Of a stretch of DNA of 64,000 bases, positions 47,001 through 60,200 are shown in pieces. The stretch is taken from contig BSYQ01000006.1 of assembly GCA_030272585.1 (NCBI GenBank), forward strand, positions 1,637,001 through 1,701,000, given 5' to 3'. Each line of letters opens with the position of its first letter. Within the stretch, counting starts at the first letter, position 1. Under the pieces are notes generated by a model. The model was not told where the DNA came from and ran no database searches. It was given only the letters and a program-made list of their open reading frames with translations. This stretch comes from Bryopsis sp. KO-2023 (taxonomy: Eukaryota; Chlorophyta; Ulvophyceae; Bryopsidales; Bryopsidaceae). The translations under genes and the position numbers were made by a program.

Positions 47001-47213
47001 GCGGAAAACGTGTATGCGGTCGCTTGCGGGCTAAGACGAGCGGGCGATATCGTTAAACAGTGGGAGGGGAGTCCGGAGGAGGATGCGTTCGTTATGGTCA
47101 GGGCCAGAGGGAAGTACCAACGAGCGTTCAACAAACTGAACCCGCCGCCAGAGCGGCGTTTTAGAAATCCAGGGGGAGGGAAGAGTGAACCTGATTGGGA
47201 GGACTACGATTGA
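44057..47213 (+). CDS. Tetratricopeptide-repeat protein with mitochondrial-type leader
   Basis: Exons 44057-44094, 44554-44821, 45304-45540, 45915-46153, 46652-47213; 447 residues. TPR units are helix pairs that bind protein partners. Repeats resembling kinesin-light-chain type TPRs are plain: SLSMQLASVMYNQNRFKNAE, LATTYRAQKRWSEAEQVLKE, IGNRANGLYEIQKYLEAEDM, SLNNLGCTLIKQSMQDKALD, VVAQNNLAVIMRSCMDLQNA, TAINNLAFILVGAKKYDEAL. The start MLRLLERNRSVWRINSWWQQ then RTARGGARERNKK is basic, Trp/Arg-rich and acid-poor, like a mitochondrial presequence, and is assembled across the first intron. A C-terminal basic and acidic tail ends SEPDWEDYD. Partner unknown; a TTC19-like role is possible but not shown. 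The stop is 143 bases from the end of the convergent EF-hand gene. Confidence 0.85.
44446..44559. repeat. Tandem duplication spanning a 3' splice site
   Basis: Copies 44446-44503 and 44504-44559 both read cagctgtttc(g/a) ... ttaccttggaatttc ... atatagaatcaa. Each carries the pyrimidine tract and tatag acceptor of the first TPR intron. Acceptors at 44497 and 44553 are 56 bases apart, so only one keeps frame. Confidence 0.9.
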
Positions 47214-47356
47214 AGTTGTAACAGAACCAAAAACGCCGTTCTTTCTGTCGGCTCCTTGACTGGGGGGCTTTCGGACACCCGCCCCTTGAAAAACCTCGAG
47301 ACAACACTTGTTCCTTCCAAGCAAAATTGATGACTCCAACCGTATGCGTTACCCCA

Positions 47357-49863
47357 TTACATCACGTTGATTTCAAACAGCTGGTCTGTGTGGTCGGGCG
47401 GGTGGGTGCCGACTTTGTTGTACAAACACATCCTCTCGTGGTGTCGTTTCTTTTGAACCGCCAGCGAATTCAGTCGAGCTTCATCGCGTTTCACGGCTTC
47501 GGCTTGGTCCCTCTCTGAACGCAGCTTCTCGAAGCTCGTTTTGCCTTCGAATCGTTTCTTGCAACGGAGTCGGTGCTGCTCCTTTCTGTGTCTGTCTTCA
47601 AGCTGAACCTCAGTCAGCGCTCCATCTTTCTTCCGTTTGAATGTGTCCCGATCGGGGATGTGGGCTGCGGTGTTCGCTGGTGCCTGGAGAGCAGACACAC
47701 TTTCCCACTCGGTTTCCAAGATTTCAACAGCAAGTCTCCAAAACAGTTATCATCCATATCAGATTCCACATCTTTTAATGAAGCAAATGAATCAAACCCA
47801 CACTCAACAAGCTCAGAAAAAGCATATCGAAGAAAAAACCTGGACTGTTGGTGGAATTTCAAAGTGAACGAACCTTGGTTACGTCCCAGGTGTTTTTTGG
47901 CTTCGGTGTGAAGCCGTGACGCCCCGTCCTCTGCAAATTGGCTGTGCCCAACGCGAAGTCCGCAGCCAAGGTATCAGTGCCGTCGTTTGAGTTGATAGTT
48001 CCTGCCTCCATTCCACACCTCGTCAAGGAATCGATCAACGGGAGCACCGCCGCAATGTGATGCTCGTTCGTTTTCCCAACTTCTTCAGTGGCGCTTGGCT
48101 CAGTGTTTGGCCGGGGTGGTGGATCCTGCACGTAACAGTTTTGTGAAATATGCCCGAAAGCAAGAAAAAATAGCCCCAAAATAGAAGATTTGCCGTGTCA
48201 CATGAACAGAACGTATCTCAGCCGCCACAAGCTTGACTGCACTAGCCTGTCCGAGGTATACCTTGAATAAGCAGGACTCTCCCAGAAGCTCTCTCCCGCT
48301 GAATGTGCCTGGGGAAGAATTCAAACGCGGCATGGATCGTGGATGTTGAGGGGGGTACGAGCACAGTCGCCGCAGGAATTCTCGGTAACTGATGTAGCCG
48401 TCACCCAAGGGGTCCAAGCGAACTAGCAACGTCGCAAGCTCTTTGGCCTGTGCGATATTCGCACACCATTCGTACGGTTTCCAATAACATTGACGGTATA
48501 GATCGTACTCCTTTGTTGCGTTTCTTGAACAGAAGCAAGTTGTTTTGCACTGAAAGATTACCTCCATGCGAGGCTCCAGACGGCTGCATATCTTAGCAAG
48601 TTCTTTTATCGACAGATGGCCGTCCATGTTGGCATCTTTCGCACGGAAAAGGTCCAGCGCTCTGTCAGAGCGTCGATACAGCTTGTCCTTGAGCTCGCGC
48701 AGCCTCGGGCTCCTCTCCCACAACTTCTCATCTTCTTCACCGATCGCGAATCGGAGCTTTAACTCTTTTCGATGAGTGGCGAGATACGGTGGAACTTTCT
48801 GTAATAAGAGGGTTGTGAAGTTAGAGCATCCATGAAATGGTGTGTGTTTGGCACAAATTAGACGTGGGGCTTGTGCAAAAGCCAAACAGGAAACGCACCT
48901 TGGTTCGTGTGTGCATGAGGCCATCAAACTGATTCATGAACTGCTCGTAGTTCACGGATCCAGTGCCATGCCTGTCGACGGCGTCATAAAAGCGTTCGAT
49001 TTGAGGGCGACTCACCGCCATCTGGAGCTTTTCCACGGCCTCCACGAACTCATGCTTGTCTATCAAGCTGTTCTTGTCTGTGTCGATCCTTCCAAAAATG
49101 TTCCTCAGCACAGTTTTATGTTGACGGAACTTGTCTTGAAGGAGTCTCAAGAGGCGCTCGTCTTGGGCCTGAGAAGAGAAAAGTTGATTCAATGAATTGC
49201 CAAAAGCCAACTCACTTTAAGTGCAAGCAACGTTTCTTAACGCTGTTACAAACTGTGCTTTGACATTCATTGCAGCGGTTCGCTGCTTCAGTGGTGAACT
49301 CGCCTGTTCCGCGAAACTCCCCTCCTCAGCCGCCGGCTCGTCGAACTTTGCTTCAGGCACCACACCGTTTGTGTTGCACTGCGAAAAGTTTCCGTTCACT
49401 TTTTCCCAAGGGGCAGCAAGCATAACATTATCGTCCAAAGCCTCCCGCGCGTGCCATCCCAACGTGTGTCGATCCATCAGAATCGCCAAGTACTTCTCAT
49501 ATTCGACCTCGTCGTTTTCGTTCGTCTTCATTGTGGCCAATACCCTTTCAGTCTCCTCGTCGGTGACAACCAGTCGCATGCGCTCGAGGCAGTTTTTGAA
49601 CGCTGAGGTAGGAATCCAGCCATCGCGATTGTCGTCGGCCTTCCGGAACACCTCCCTCACACGCGTCTGAAGTGGACCAGCATCAGAAAATGGAAACTGA
49701 AATCAGCCGCCAAGAAACAGTATGCGGTGTGTGTGTGAGTGTGCTTGTGCAAGTTTCCTACTTGCTTGAGGCAGTTTTCTATCCGATCGTGCATGCGGCG
49801 GGCGAATCTCCGATCATCCCGTTTACATGGGTTCACGGGCCTCTCCTCAAACACCACAAAAAT
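47357..49863 (-). CDS. Multi-EF-hand calcium-binding protein (5' end not resolved)
   Basis: Seven exons, all phase 0: 49863-49762, 49666-49250, 49168-48899, 48798-48562, 48447-48262, 48125-47874, 47707-47357; at least 604 residues. Calcium loops: DDNRDGWIPTSA (position 12 lost), DTDKNSLIDKHE (good), DRHGTGSVNYEQ (degenerate), DANMDGHLSIKE (canonical) and DPLGDGYISYRE (near canonical). The N-terminal segment FEERPVNPCKRDDRRFARRM then HDRIENCLKQTRVREVFRKA is a helical lead-in. The C-terminus is a charged helix (HRKEQHRLRCKKRFEGK, then SFEKLRSERDQAEAVKRDEA). Introns are short (about 80-180 bases) compared with neighbouring genes. Donor sites after 49250 and 47874 have alternatives. The start codon lies upstream; a basic frame at 50179-50499 might contribute. 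A ciliary or cytoskeletal calcium sensor is plausible but unproven. Confidence 0.8.
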
Positions 49864-51207
49864 CTTTTAGAAATGGGCATATGTCAGAATATCCATGAAA
49901 ATTCACAAGCGATTGTTATGTTTTCACATTTCTCCAAAGTTGATCAAGAATGGTGAGGTTTTCGAAAGGAAAAGATTGCACCAGAACTGGGAAACCCAGC
50001 ATTTTGCCTCACCTCACTCCCCTGCTACATTTTGATGGTGCCGAGGCATCCCTGAAAAACCCACAAAACTCCTGTAAACTCTGCTTGTCTGAGTGTTCCA
50101 ATCAACTCTTCGTGTTCGAAAGGCCTCAGACCAAGCATGGAGCACCCTTCACCTTCACCCCAGCAACTCACCCTGATTCTATTGAAATTGACCGGTCAAG
50201 GTTGCTGTGAGGCGCACACCACAAGGAAAACTCTCAGTGATCGTGGCTTTTTGGCCAAGCTGCGCGAGAACGGAGGAAAGATGCGAAAATCGAGACAAAC
50301 CCCGTTTCAGATCACTCTGATGTGGGCTAGGGCGGTACCTCGTCCCTGTTCCGTGGCGGCGCAGCCTCGTGCTGCGTTGGTCGACTTGAGATCGTTTCAA
50401 TACGTGCGGAAAGGTGGAACTTCTCATTGACATTTTCCTTCCAGAAAAAAATCGGACGCAGCGGAACGAGGCTATCGTCTTCGTGAGAACCCGAGACAAA
50501 GAAAAACCAGGGGTGGTGGTGGTGGGCGGCGCACAGGGAGGGCGGACTTATTCAGACCCCGGCATGCGTATTATCGTGCTTGCAAACGCTCACGCTTTCT
50601 AGGGTGCGTTAAGGGGGATAAGTGTGTGGTTTCGAATGGGCGGCGGGGTGTGATATCCAGAATACACCGCAAACAGTGGTCGCCCGCCCGCCGCCGCCAC
50701 TTGACTTGTCAAGCCTTGTTGACCCACTCCCGCGCAAAACCATCCAACAGATTTTGGAACGTGGTTTGGGGGGGGAACAGGAGGTCGGCTGGAAGGCTCC
50801 CAGCTTGAAATAAGAAAACAAAAGACAGGCACGCAGCCCCTCGAGAGGAAAAGAGAGAACAAACCACCCCTTTCCTCTGATTGGCAAACATTCGCAGAGA
50901 ATTTACAACTCCCCCACCACACAATCCATTCGTTCTTTCTGTGCCTCTCTCTCTATCTCTCTCTCTCCCCCGCCCAAAAACTGCCGAAGTAAAACTACTC
51001 CCCCAAGAATCGAACAATGCAGCCAGCATGCACTCGTCAGTTCCACAAATGAAACAATGAATCAAAAGCCTTTCCCCATCAAGGCTTCCTCCCCCCCCCC
51101 CCAAAAAAAAAAAACCTTTCCCTCCTCTCTGATCAAATGCAGAGATAAAGACCCAAGCAGTCCCCCCCCCCAAAAAAAATGCAGAAGAAGAAATCTTTCT
51201 ATGAGGC
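49864..51207. other. Spacer, probable 5' region of the EF-hand gene
   Basis: About 1.3 kb. From 50180 to 50500 the sequence is GC-rich, with open frames on both strands (minus: MSRVLTKTIASFRCVRFF...; plus: GFLAKLRENGGKMRKSRQ...). It is likely the EF-hand promoter and first exon, but which frame is used is unclear. C-run/A-run tracts at 51089-51115 and 51161-51178 lie just after the polymerase stop, reading as T then G in its sense. Confidence 0.4.
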
Positions 51208-54200
51208 TTATTTCGCCTCGTACCAAGAGTGGGCACTCTTGCAATCGACCGAGAGGTCGACCTTGAGGGGGTTGTGGTAGCCTCCACCCGGAGCTGGAAA
51301 AGGCTTGGCCATGCAATCGATTACGATTTGCTTGACTTCGTCTGCGGAATCTTCGGGCCCCTCCAAAATAACTTCATCGTGGACCTGGAAGATGCCAAAA
51401 AATTCCAGCATCAGAAACCCATTTATATTTAGCAGATACTGTCTGATAAAAAACAATACCACTGATATATTTCCTCAATTGTTTTTTGAGGAAATATAAC
51501 ACCACCAGACTTTTCGCTCCACACATTTCTTTTTCTTCCTCTCTCTATCTCTCCCTCTTTTTCAAATAATCCAATTTTTTTTCTTTTTGGAATGTTTCTT
51601 CACCCACCCACCCCTGAATCACCAAGGTTAGGCCACAGCATTACACTCTTCCATGTACTGGGCCTAATCCAAGCTAGTTCAGATCTTTCTCAGATCTGGC
51701 ATCCAAAATCAGAACAAAAAACCGATCGGATGTGGTAAGTAAAACTTTACAGTGGCCTGTATGGAAAACCTCGCAGAAAAACAGCTACCTCCCAAAATAA
51801 AAACTGAGATGCATTCCGATGGGGCAATAGGGATTTGTTCAAACATACGAAAACGCCAAAAAATGAGCTTGCCTGCAGGAGCAGTTTCCACCCGAGCTCC
51901 TTCAGCCTTTCATTTTCTTCAATACATAACATTGCTGCTGTTGCAATATCGGCGGCACTTCCCTGAATCGGGGTGTTAATGGCAGCTCTTTCGGCATGAG
52001 ATCTGCGTGCACACGAAAAAAAAAAAAAGAAACAAAATCGCTGAATAGAATTTTTGATTTTGTTTTCCATTCAGCAATAACAAATGATGATAATCTGCTG
52101 TTGAAAGCATGAATGCATATAATACAATTTGACGGGGGGGGGGGGGGGGATCCTGAGATTGATTCTTCTTGTTGTAAACCACCCTGTTACATCTCGAAGA
52201 CCATCGACAGAAGGTTTTATGTTTCAAAAAATAAAAATAAAATAATTTCTCTTTTTTAAAAGAAAAGAAAAAAATCTCACTTCAAGGGTCGTTTCTTGGA
52301 GACGATTTCTGGCAAGTTTCGCCGTCGACCCAACAAAGTGGTGACATAATGCCCATCTTTTCTTTCTCGAGCGAGTTTTCTCGTTTCCTCCTGCCACTGC
52401 TTGACCTCTTTTCGATCGGAGTACCACCTGAAATCATCCAAAAAAAAATAAAAAAATAACACAATTGAAAAAAAAACCAAAAAAACAACAACCAATAATC
52501 AGCTTCAAGTCTGGCAGTTGCTGCTGTAACTGAGACAGAAATCGTATTTTCAATCTATGTAAAAAAACTGTCGTACCCCTCGAGATACAGCAAAGGGAAA
52601 ACTGCTGATGAAAAGACATCCCTTTCAGACCAAAATAACAAAACAAGCAAGCTAACCGATCGATGTTGCATAAAAACCATGTGCTTTGTGTGGAGCTGGT
52701 GTCTACGATGTCATCTTTTTCTTATGAATGGAACAAAAACCGCCAAAATTCATAATCAGGGCTCCCACCTTTCCAAGGTTTCGTCTGCTTCTGCTTTGGA
52801 CACCTTCCAGTCTTTCGCCAACCCGTGAGCAGTTTTTCCGTAGGCCAGTGAAAAATTCAACACTTTTGCCTTTCGCCTTTCCGAAGCGAATTTGTCTTTC
52901 AGCAACGGCACTGGGGGCGGGTCATTTCCACTTTCGCCACCATCCCACTCCAGCAAGCACTCCCCTAAACCGACAAAAATATGGTGAAAACGTCAACAAG
53001 GGAAAATATGTTCAAAAAAAAGGAATAAAAATAAGATGAGTAAACAAATAGAAAAAAAGATATAAAAATAACATGAACAAAAACCTCGAAAAAAAAAAAA
53101 AAAAAAGTTTCAAAACAACATGAGGAAAAAACTTAAAATACAAAGAAAGAATAAGAATACCATAAGAGAAAAATTATCTAAAAGGGTTACAAATATGTAC
53201 ATGTGCATATGGGTTACAAATATGTACATGTGCATATATACCCACACTATGAAATCTGCCTCCATGACATCGCATTTCAACTTCTGGTTGGGATTTTTTT
53301 TTTCGCTTTACAACAGCGCTTTCATATATTGCATATGGGTTTCATTTCTCAACCGGCTACCCATCCCCCTGGACCAAAAAAAAAAGGGAAAATGAAAAGG
53401 CAAAAGAAAGAGATTTTACAAAAAAAAAGGAGAGGTTGATCGATTATTTACCATCAGCAACGGCTTTCTTGATGTGGTCATACATCCCCAGCGCCGTTCT
53501 TGAATGAAAATCGCCTCCCGTTTCGAATGCTTCCAACATACTCTTGCAGTTTGTGAGGTGTGCCAAAACACGGAGCTCCAATTGCCCGTAATCAGCCACA
53601 ACCAAAGTGTTTTTTTTTCCGTTCCTCCTGTCAGCCATGAACGCTTTTCTCACCTGAATTTAGAACAAAATCGCCACAGTGTTTTTGGAGAAACTAAAAA
53701 AAAGTCAATGTTACTTTTACCAGCTCATTGAATAAAAGAAAAAAGAACTGAGAAACTAATTAATGGAAAAAATTGAAAAAAGAATCACTGAAAAATAATT
53801 AACAAATATATTAAAAAATGGAAGAAAAAACCTTTATATACAACACCGATTTTTGATTTTTGACAGGAAACGCATGGTCTCTGGGGGGTTTTCTCAGTTT
53901 CTTTTTTTAAACAAATCAATAAAGTAAAAAACGTACTGATAAAAAAATGAACGAATAATAAAAAGGCCAACTACAGAAACATTTAAAAAAGAAACCTCGC
54001 CAACAGCAGCCACCACCAACCTTGTATTTATCCTTTTCTAATGCCGGCTGATTCTGCAGGTTGGGCCTTCGGCAACTCAACCTCCCTGTTTCTGTGTTGA
54101 TGTTCAGACTGGCGTGAATCCTGCCGTTGGGCGTTTTTATGTTATCTTCTTGCAGAGGCAAAATGAAACTGGACAGCAGCGTGTCGATGGCATTCACTTC

Positions 54201-57200
54201 CAGCAGGGACTCCACAGCAACACAAGCTTCCAGCCCCTGCCTCCCCCCGTTGAATGCCGTGAATAATTTTCCTATGCCCAGTTTGTCGGCATTGACTCGA
54301 GATTTATACTCCTCAGCATACGTTGGCTCCGGTTGCACTTCCTCTGTTATTTAACAAAAAAGTTCAAACTCCAACTTAGAAAAATTAAAGATTCAAAAAA
54401 CTAAGTGCGAAAAAAAAAAGTTGATTTAAAGAAAAACAAAAACACCGGGGACGAAAATGAGAAGCAGAAAAACTGGAAGTAAACCTCCCCCCCCCCCCCC
54501 CAAACATCGCAATGTTTGTAATGAGACTGGACCTCAATCGAAAAATCATAGGTTTTATTCTGGAAAAGCTATTTGGCGTTTAGATTAATTTTCGAACAAT
54601 TTTCGAAAATTGAATGAATCCGAAAGCAATGTTGCCATTTGAAAAATATTATGTTTTGAAACCATAAGCACTTCGACACATCAAATTGGTACGTAATGCT
54701 GATATTTTAATTTAAAAAAATCCTGTTTTTGTTTTTTTCTTGCAAAACCCACCCACCCTGCACCTCTTCTTCATCGTCCAGCCCATCGTCCAGCAGATCA
54801 GTGTTGTCGGGGCCTTGCACCACTTGGTATTGCTCCTCCAAAACTTTTCTGGCAGCCCCCGGTTTTCCAACCAGGCTTTTCAACGCTGGGGCACTGGAGG
54901 CAGGCCAGCCGCCGGCCGTGTAAATGGGTGGGGTCAATTTGGATTTGACGTCTTTTCCCCAGGCGCTGTGCAGCGTGAAGTCCATGTTTTTCAAAGGCTT
55001 CTTTCCGGGCAGGTTCTGAGCAACGTGCTGTTCGTAGAGGGGGTTTGGGCACTGTGTGTGGAAAAATAAAACTCGTCGAAAAAAAAAAAAGCCAAAGGAA
55101 AAAAGGAAGGGATTTGTATTTAAAAAAAAAAATGGAGGCTCCACAGGTAAACACAACAAAAAACCCTGCACCACGACTGAAATGTTCGAAAGAGATTGAA
55201 AATGTTTTGTTTTCTTTTTCGATCACTGGTCTTTCTTTCTTTCTTCTTTCTTTCTTTTTTTTTTGGATCGAGCGGCCATTTGTCGTTTTTTCCTTCCATA
55301 AAAGCTGATCTGAACAAAATGACTGGAGACATTGCAGCAAACTTCCCAGCCGATTTAGATGTCCTCTTACCAGCCCCCCCCCAAAAAATAAAAATAGTAA
55401 AAATTAGTGTTTTACCTTGAAAGATTTCTCCATATCGACAGGCTCCCCAGTTTTCATGTTTTCAGCCCCAGCAAAAAAAAGAGTCCTGATCTGCAGGAGA
55501 GAAGACAAAAAATCACACAGAAAAGGTTTTCAATATTCGTAGAAACAAACCACAGGCAATAGAAAACACACAAAAACACGTTTACAAAAAAAAATCGCTA
55601 GGCACTCTTCCACTCATGAACAATTTGCATAAGACAAAAACCTCAACTGATGGTAAGATTTTCTTTTGGCAGCGCTTCCCCACCACCACCACCACCACAG
55701 CTTTAGGCCAGAGGTATATTTTTGGGAAGGGTTTGATTATTTCTATTTTTATTTTTTCTATTGTTTTTTTTTCGCATACCTGGAGATCGCTGTTTACATT
55801 CATGTGTACAGCATCCGGCACCAAATTTTTAGCCCATGTCCGAAACCTCTCCGTAGCTTCAATTTTGTCGTTTTCAGCTTGGGTTTCAGCCTTCGCCAAA
55901 TGATCCCTACCAGGGAGAAAAAAAACAAAAAAAATAGACGACAGCATCTAAGATACTAAGCCATTAGTTCATTCATTCATTAAAAATTCTCTTCAAAATT
56001 CTTCTTTACATTCATTCAGTCCATTCATTCTCGATTTTTTTTTTTTTTGATTGGCACAGTCCAAAAAGCTAGTTGAGTTCCTGTGCTGCCAACGGGTCCT
56101 GTTGCCAAAGGAAAAAAGTGGTGCATTTTTTTTGGACTTTCCCTGGCGGGAATGATTCATGCAGAGATCATTTCCCCTGGGAAAGAACGGGCTGCAGGAT
56201 TTATTTTAATTTATTTTAATTTTTTAATTTATGTGTTTTTTTTTCCCCGCTCTTATCGGCGGTGTGGACTTACACATCCACGTAGAATCCCTCCTTCTCC
56301 ATGTCAGTCAACAGCTCGCCGAAAGGAAGCCACACCTGTTCATGAATAAACCAAGATCAACACAGTCTGCAGGTGAAAAAAAAGCAGCATTCGAGTATTC
56401 CATCAAAAAAATGCATTTCATGCCGTTGCCAACACTTTCGAAGGGGTGGATTGCTAGACCCTCCGTCGACGAAATGGAACTAAGAATCACCACCCAAGAA
56501 ACTCCTTTCTCCAATTTTTCTCAAAATCAGTTCATACCTTCGTGTATAAATCCCACATGGTGTCCATTCCATCGTAACCCTCCTTCAGACAGGGGTCCAT
56601 CAAGCACTTCTTGCTGCGTGCATCGCCCAGCATTTCCAAAAGCTTTTCCCGCAAGTGGTACGTGGCCTGATCAGTTTTTTTACAATCTAATTTTGTCAGG
56701 AATAAAGTCCCCACAAACTTCCACCCTTGTAAATTTAAAATTGAACGAATACGAGGTGGGAGGTTACATAATGCTCTGTCTCAGACAAACTTATAACAAA
56801 AAAAAACATGATAAGAGCTGTAATATTGACGTAACACATTTGAACTTTTTCCTTTTTTTTTCTTTCCCTCTCTCTTCTTTTTGTAAATATCAATGAAATT
56901 TTCTTTGATTTCATTTTAATTAATAATCTCCCCTCTCCCAAAACAAAATGGAAAAGATGGGAGATGGAAAATTATTATTTTGAGGCGAGGTGCAATTTCT
57001 CCAACGGAAAATGCAGGCTTCCCGGTTTTCCGACTGTGTTTTCTTTTCTATTTTCTCAGCCCACACCTTGGCATCCCTGGCTGAGTAATGAATCCACATG
57101 TTCCTTGTCCTCATGTCTGACTGCAGATTTTCCACGGGATCCATCACGGTTACTTTGCCCTCAGTGCCGTCCTTTTTGATTTTCTTGTATCCAAAAATAG

Positions 57201-60200
57201 TTTTCATCGACGTTTTCTCGCTGTCTTCCGCATGCTCCCCCATCACCTGACAATTCCAAGTCCCTTAGTAATAAATTTTCCAGATAATCCAAAAATGAAA
57301 CAAAACACAGAAAAGTAGTCACAATTTCCCAAATAATTAACATATGAGACAAAGGAAGCCAAAAAGAAAACACAAGCACTATAAATCAAAACACCTTCTT
57401 CACGTAATGTGTATCTTTTCTTTAAAAAATTATTAATCCCATGTAGATATTCTTTAATTGACGCTGCAGGAGGAGGAGTTGACCTTTGATGTGCACAGTT
57501 TCTTCCGTTTTTTCTTTTCGTTAAAAAAAAAGGTGAAAACTAACCTCTGGATCCGAGGTGAGGGCGGCCAGTGAATATCCTTTGATTTTTCTGGAAGAAT
57601 CCCATAATCTAGCCATGTGCATGGTGTCCCCAGCGAAACCGTTACAGTGCATGTTGAAAGGCGGGTTGGACAGCACGTGGCGATCGAATCCGTAGTTGTG
57701 CCAGCATTTCGTGTATTTTGGGTTTTCGAAAAACTCTCTGAACTCTTCAAACACCTCCACTCGTAGAAAGTCATCCTTCCCTGGAAATCAACCCCCGGAT
57801 AAATAGTTAATTGATTAATTTAATTTAATTTATTTTGTTGGTTGACCCCATGATCCGGTCGAATCAAAGTGGCAAATGAAAGCGACTACCAAAACATTCT
57901 GCAACCCCCATTGCAGATTAAAAAAAAAAAAATACAATCGGCAAAAAACTTTTTGTTTTGAACAAATCGCCACACAGAAAAATCGATATGAAAAATCGAA
58001 ATATCAAAAGTATTATTTTCACTCCATGACCACTTGCACAAAAAAATCTTGCAGAAAATCAGAACGAATACCCACCCACCCACACAGACATCGGGCGCCA
58101 CCGCCCAAATCACTTTCTGTAAAACTTAACCACAGAAAAACACACGCACGCACATACCTTCTTTCCATTTCTCAGAATCGAGCACATCCACCCACAAATG
58201 CTGTTGAGGTTCTTCAGCCCACGGCTCCGCAAAATTGGCATCTTCCCCACAATATATCGAAAAGCAAATCACTTCTCCGTGGCCACAGGGGCTTTCCGAA
58301 CCCACATCGATGTTCATCACTTCAGTATCGCAAGCAAAAACTCTTCCCTTCGTTTCAGCTAACTCCCTCAGTCTGTCCATCGCATGTCTGGCCTGTACGT
58401 ACAGAGATCAAAACGAATGTAAACAAGCAAAAGAACAAAAAATTTGGTGAAGTCCCTCGTAATGTCACGATTTCCTCCCCTAATGTCAAGACTTCGACAT
58501 AAAAGAATGAAAGAATTTGATGCACATGCTTTTGTTTTTGTTTCTTTCTTGTTTGTGTTTTTGTGTCTACTTCGAGGGTAAACCTTACAACACATTTCCT
58601 CGAGAAAAGGTGAATCGATCACCACATTTCCAAAAAAAAAAAAAACTGAAAAAAACAATAGGAAAAAAACAATTAAATTCTTGCCGAAAATGCTACTGAA
58701 CATTTCCTACCTGAGCGACATCAGAAACCATGAAAACGTCCCTTGGGGGTTCCGCCATCAGAGGCTCCACGTGAACCACTTGCTCAGTTGAGGAAGGGCC
58801 ATCTTTGGAAGCTTCCTCGGTCTCATTTTCTTTGGAAGCCTCCGGTGGCGTTTTCACACCATCAGCCTAACGCACCGGAAAAACTTTTTCCATCAACATT
58901 CAGAAACTAAAAAAAAAAGAAATATAACATGAAGTTGACCGAGGTATACCCTCCAGTCCTCTCTTAATGTGCATAACAAATCACAAACTCTTCAGCAAGC
59001 CATGTCCAATTCAATACTTCAGCCCATGCTTCGATGGTTTGGTTCTTCTTTCCTATTTTCCCAGATTGACCCCACAAAAAAAATTATCTTTAAGAAAATC
59101 TTGAATTTAGCCCCCTTACCGCATCCGGAGACTGTTCTTCCTCCGTCGGACTGGCACTTGCAGCCTCCAGCTTCGATTTCTCCCCCTCGGTCGTTTTTTT
59201 CTTCTTGGAAGCAGTCGTTTTCTTTCTGGTTCTTTTCTTCTTAGGTTTTTCTACTTCGGGCTCCTCCTCCACTTTCAGATTCTCCGGACTGACTGACGCT
59301 GTTCCCGACCCATCGATTCTGTTCAAAGGCTCCACCGAGATTTCTTCTCCTGCTCCACCACCGGATGCTGTGGAGGTGCTGCTGGCTGCTGTTTCTGTCA
59401 TTGCAGCTGATGGCTCTCCGTTCACCACCCCACCACCCTCCAAAGCAATTTCAGAGAGTTGAGGGGCCATCCTGATTTCAGCCGGTTTCCCAGGCTCCGC
59501 CGCTTCACCAGGAAGCTGCCGAGCACCTGCAGAAAGATTGATGGCTTTTGAACAAATAATCGAATCCCAACCGAAGAAGGCTTATGCTTGAAAACATATC
59601 GCCATCTGTTTCAGTAGGTCAAGCTGCAAAACCGTTTCGAAGACGACGACCGACCGACCGACCGACGAATCCCGTGGTTAAAATTGGAAAGAAACTGACT
59701 GCAGATGATATGCTTACTCATGTTTTCTTTCGCAGCAACATGAAAGAAAACATGAACAGCCTCAAGCGCTGATTTATCTTTTTTATTTTTTTTTCCATGG
59801 ATACGAATACTTCTTCAAAGAAATTTGAAGGGGAAAAAAAAGGATTGTTGAAAAATAAGGGAAAAAAACTTGCCCTGGAGGCTGCATGACGATGATGTGG
59901 TGGTGGTCGACTCCTGCTGAAGGTTGGCATTTGATTGATCCCAGTTCACACCCAATTTTCTGAATCTGTGAGTAGACCTGACTCATCCCCCACATCAAAA
60001 AATTGCAAACAGAAAAAAAAAATGAACAAATGAATAAACAAGCAAACAAACAAACAAACAAACAAACAAACATATAAATAAAGATGCTTCGCCAGATTTG
60101 AACATGTTTTGCACTTGTCCCTCTCCAAGGGATACTGACTTTTTCTTGTTATAATCGAAAAAAACAACATGTCGGTGGTCAAACTCGATGTAAATGTGCG

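Noticed and set aside
59840..59870. GC donor (GG|GCAAGT) for the third polymerase exon
   Set aside because: No acceptor nearby restores the frame from it; the weak GT donor two codons later does.
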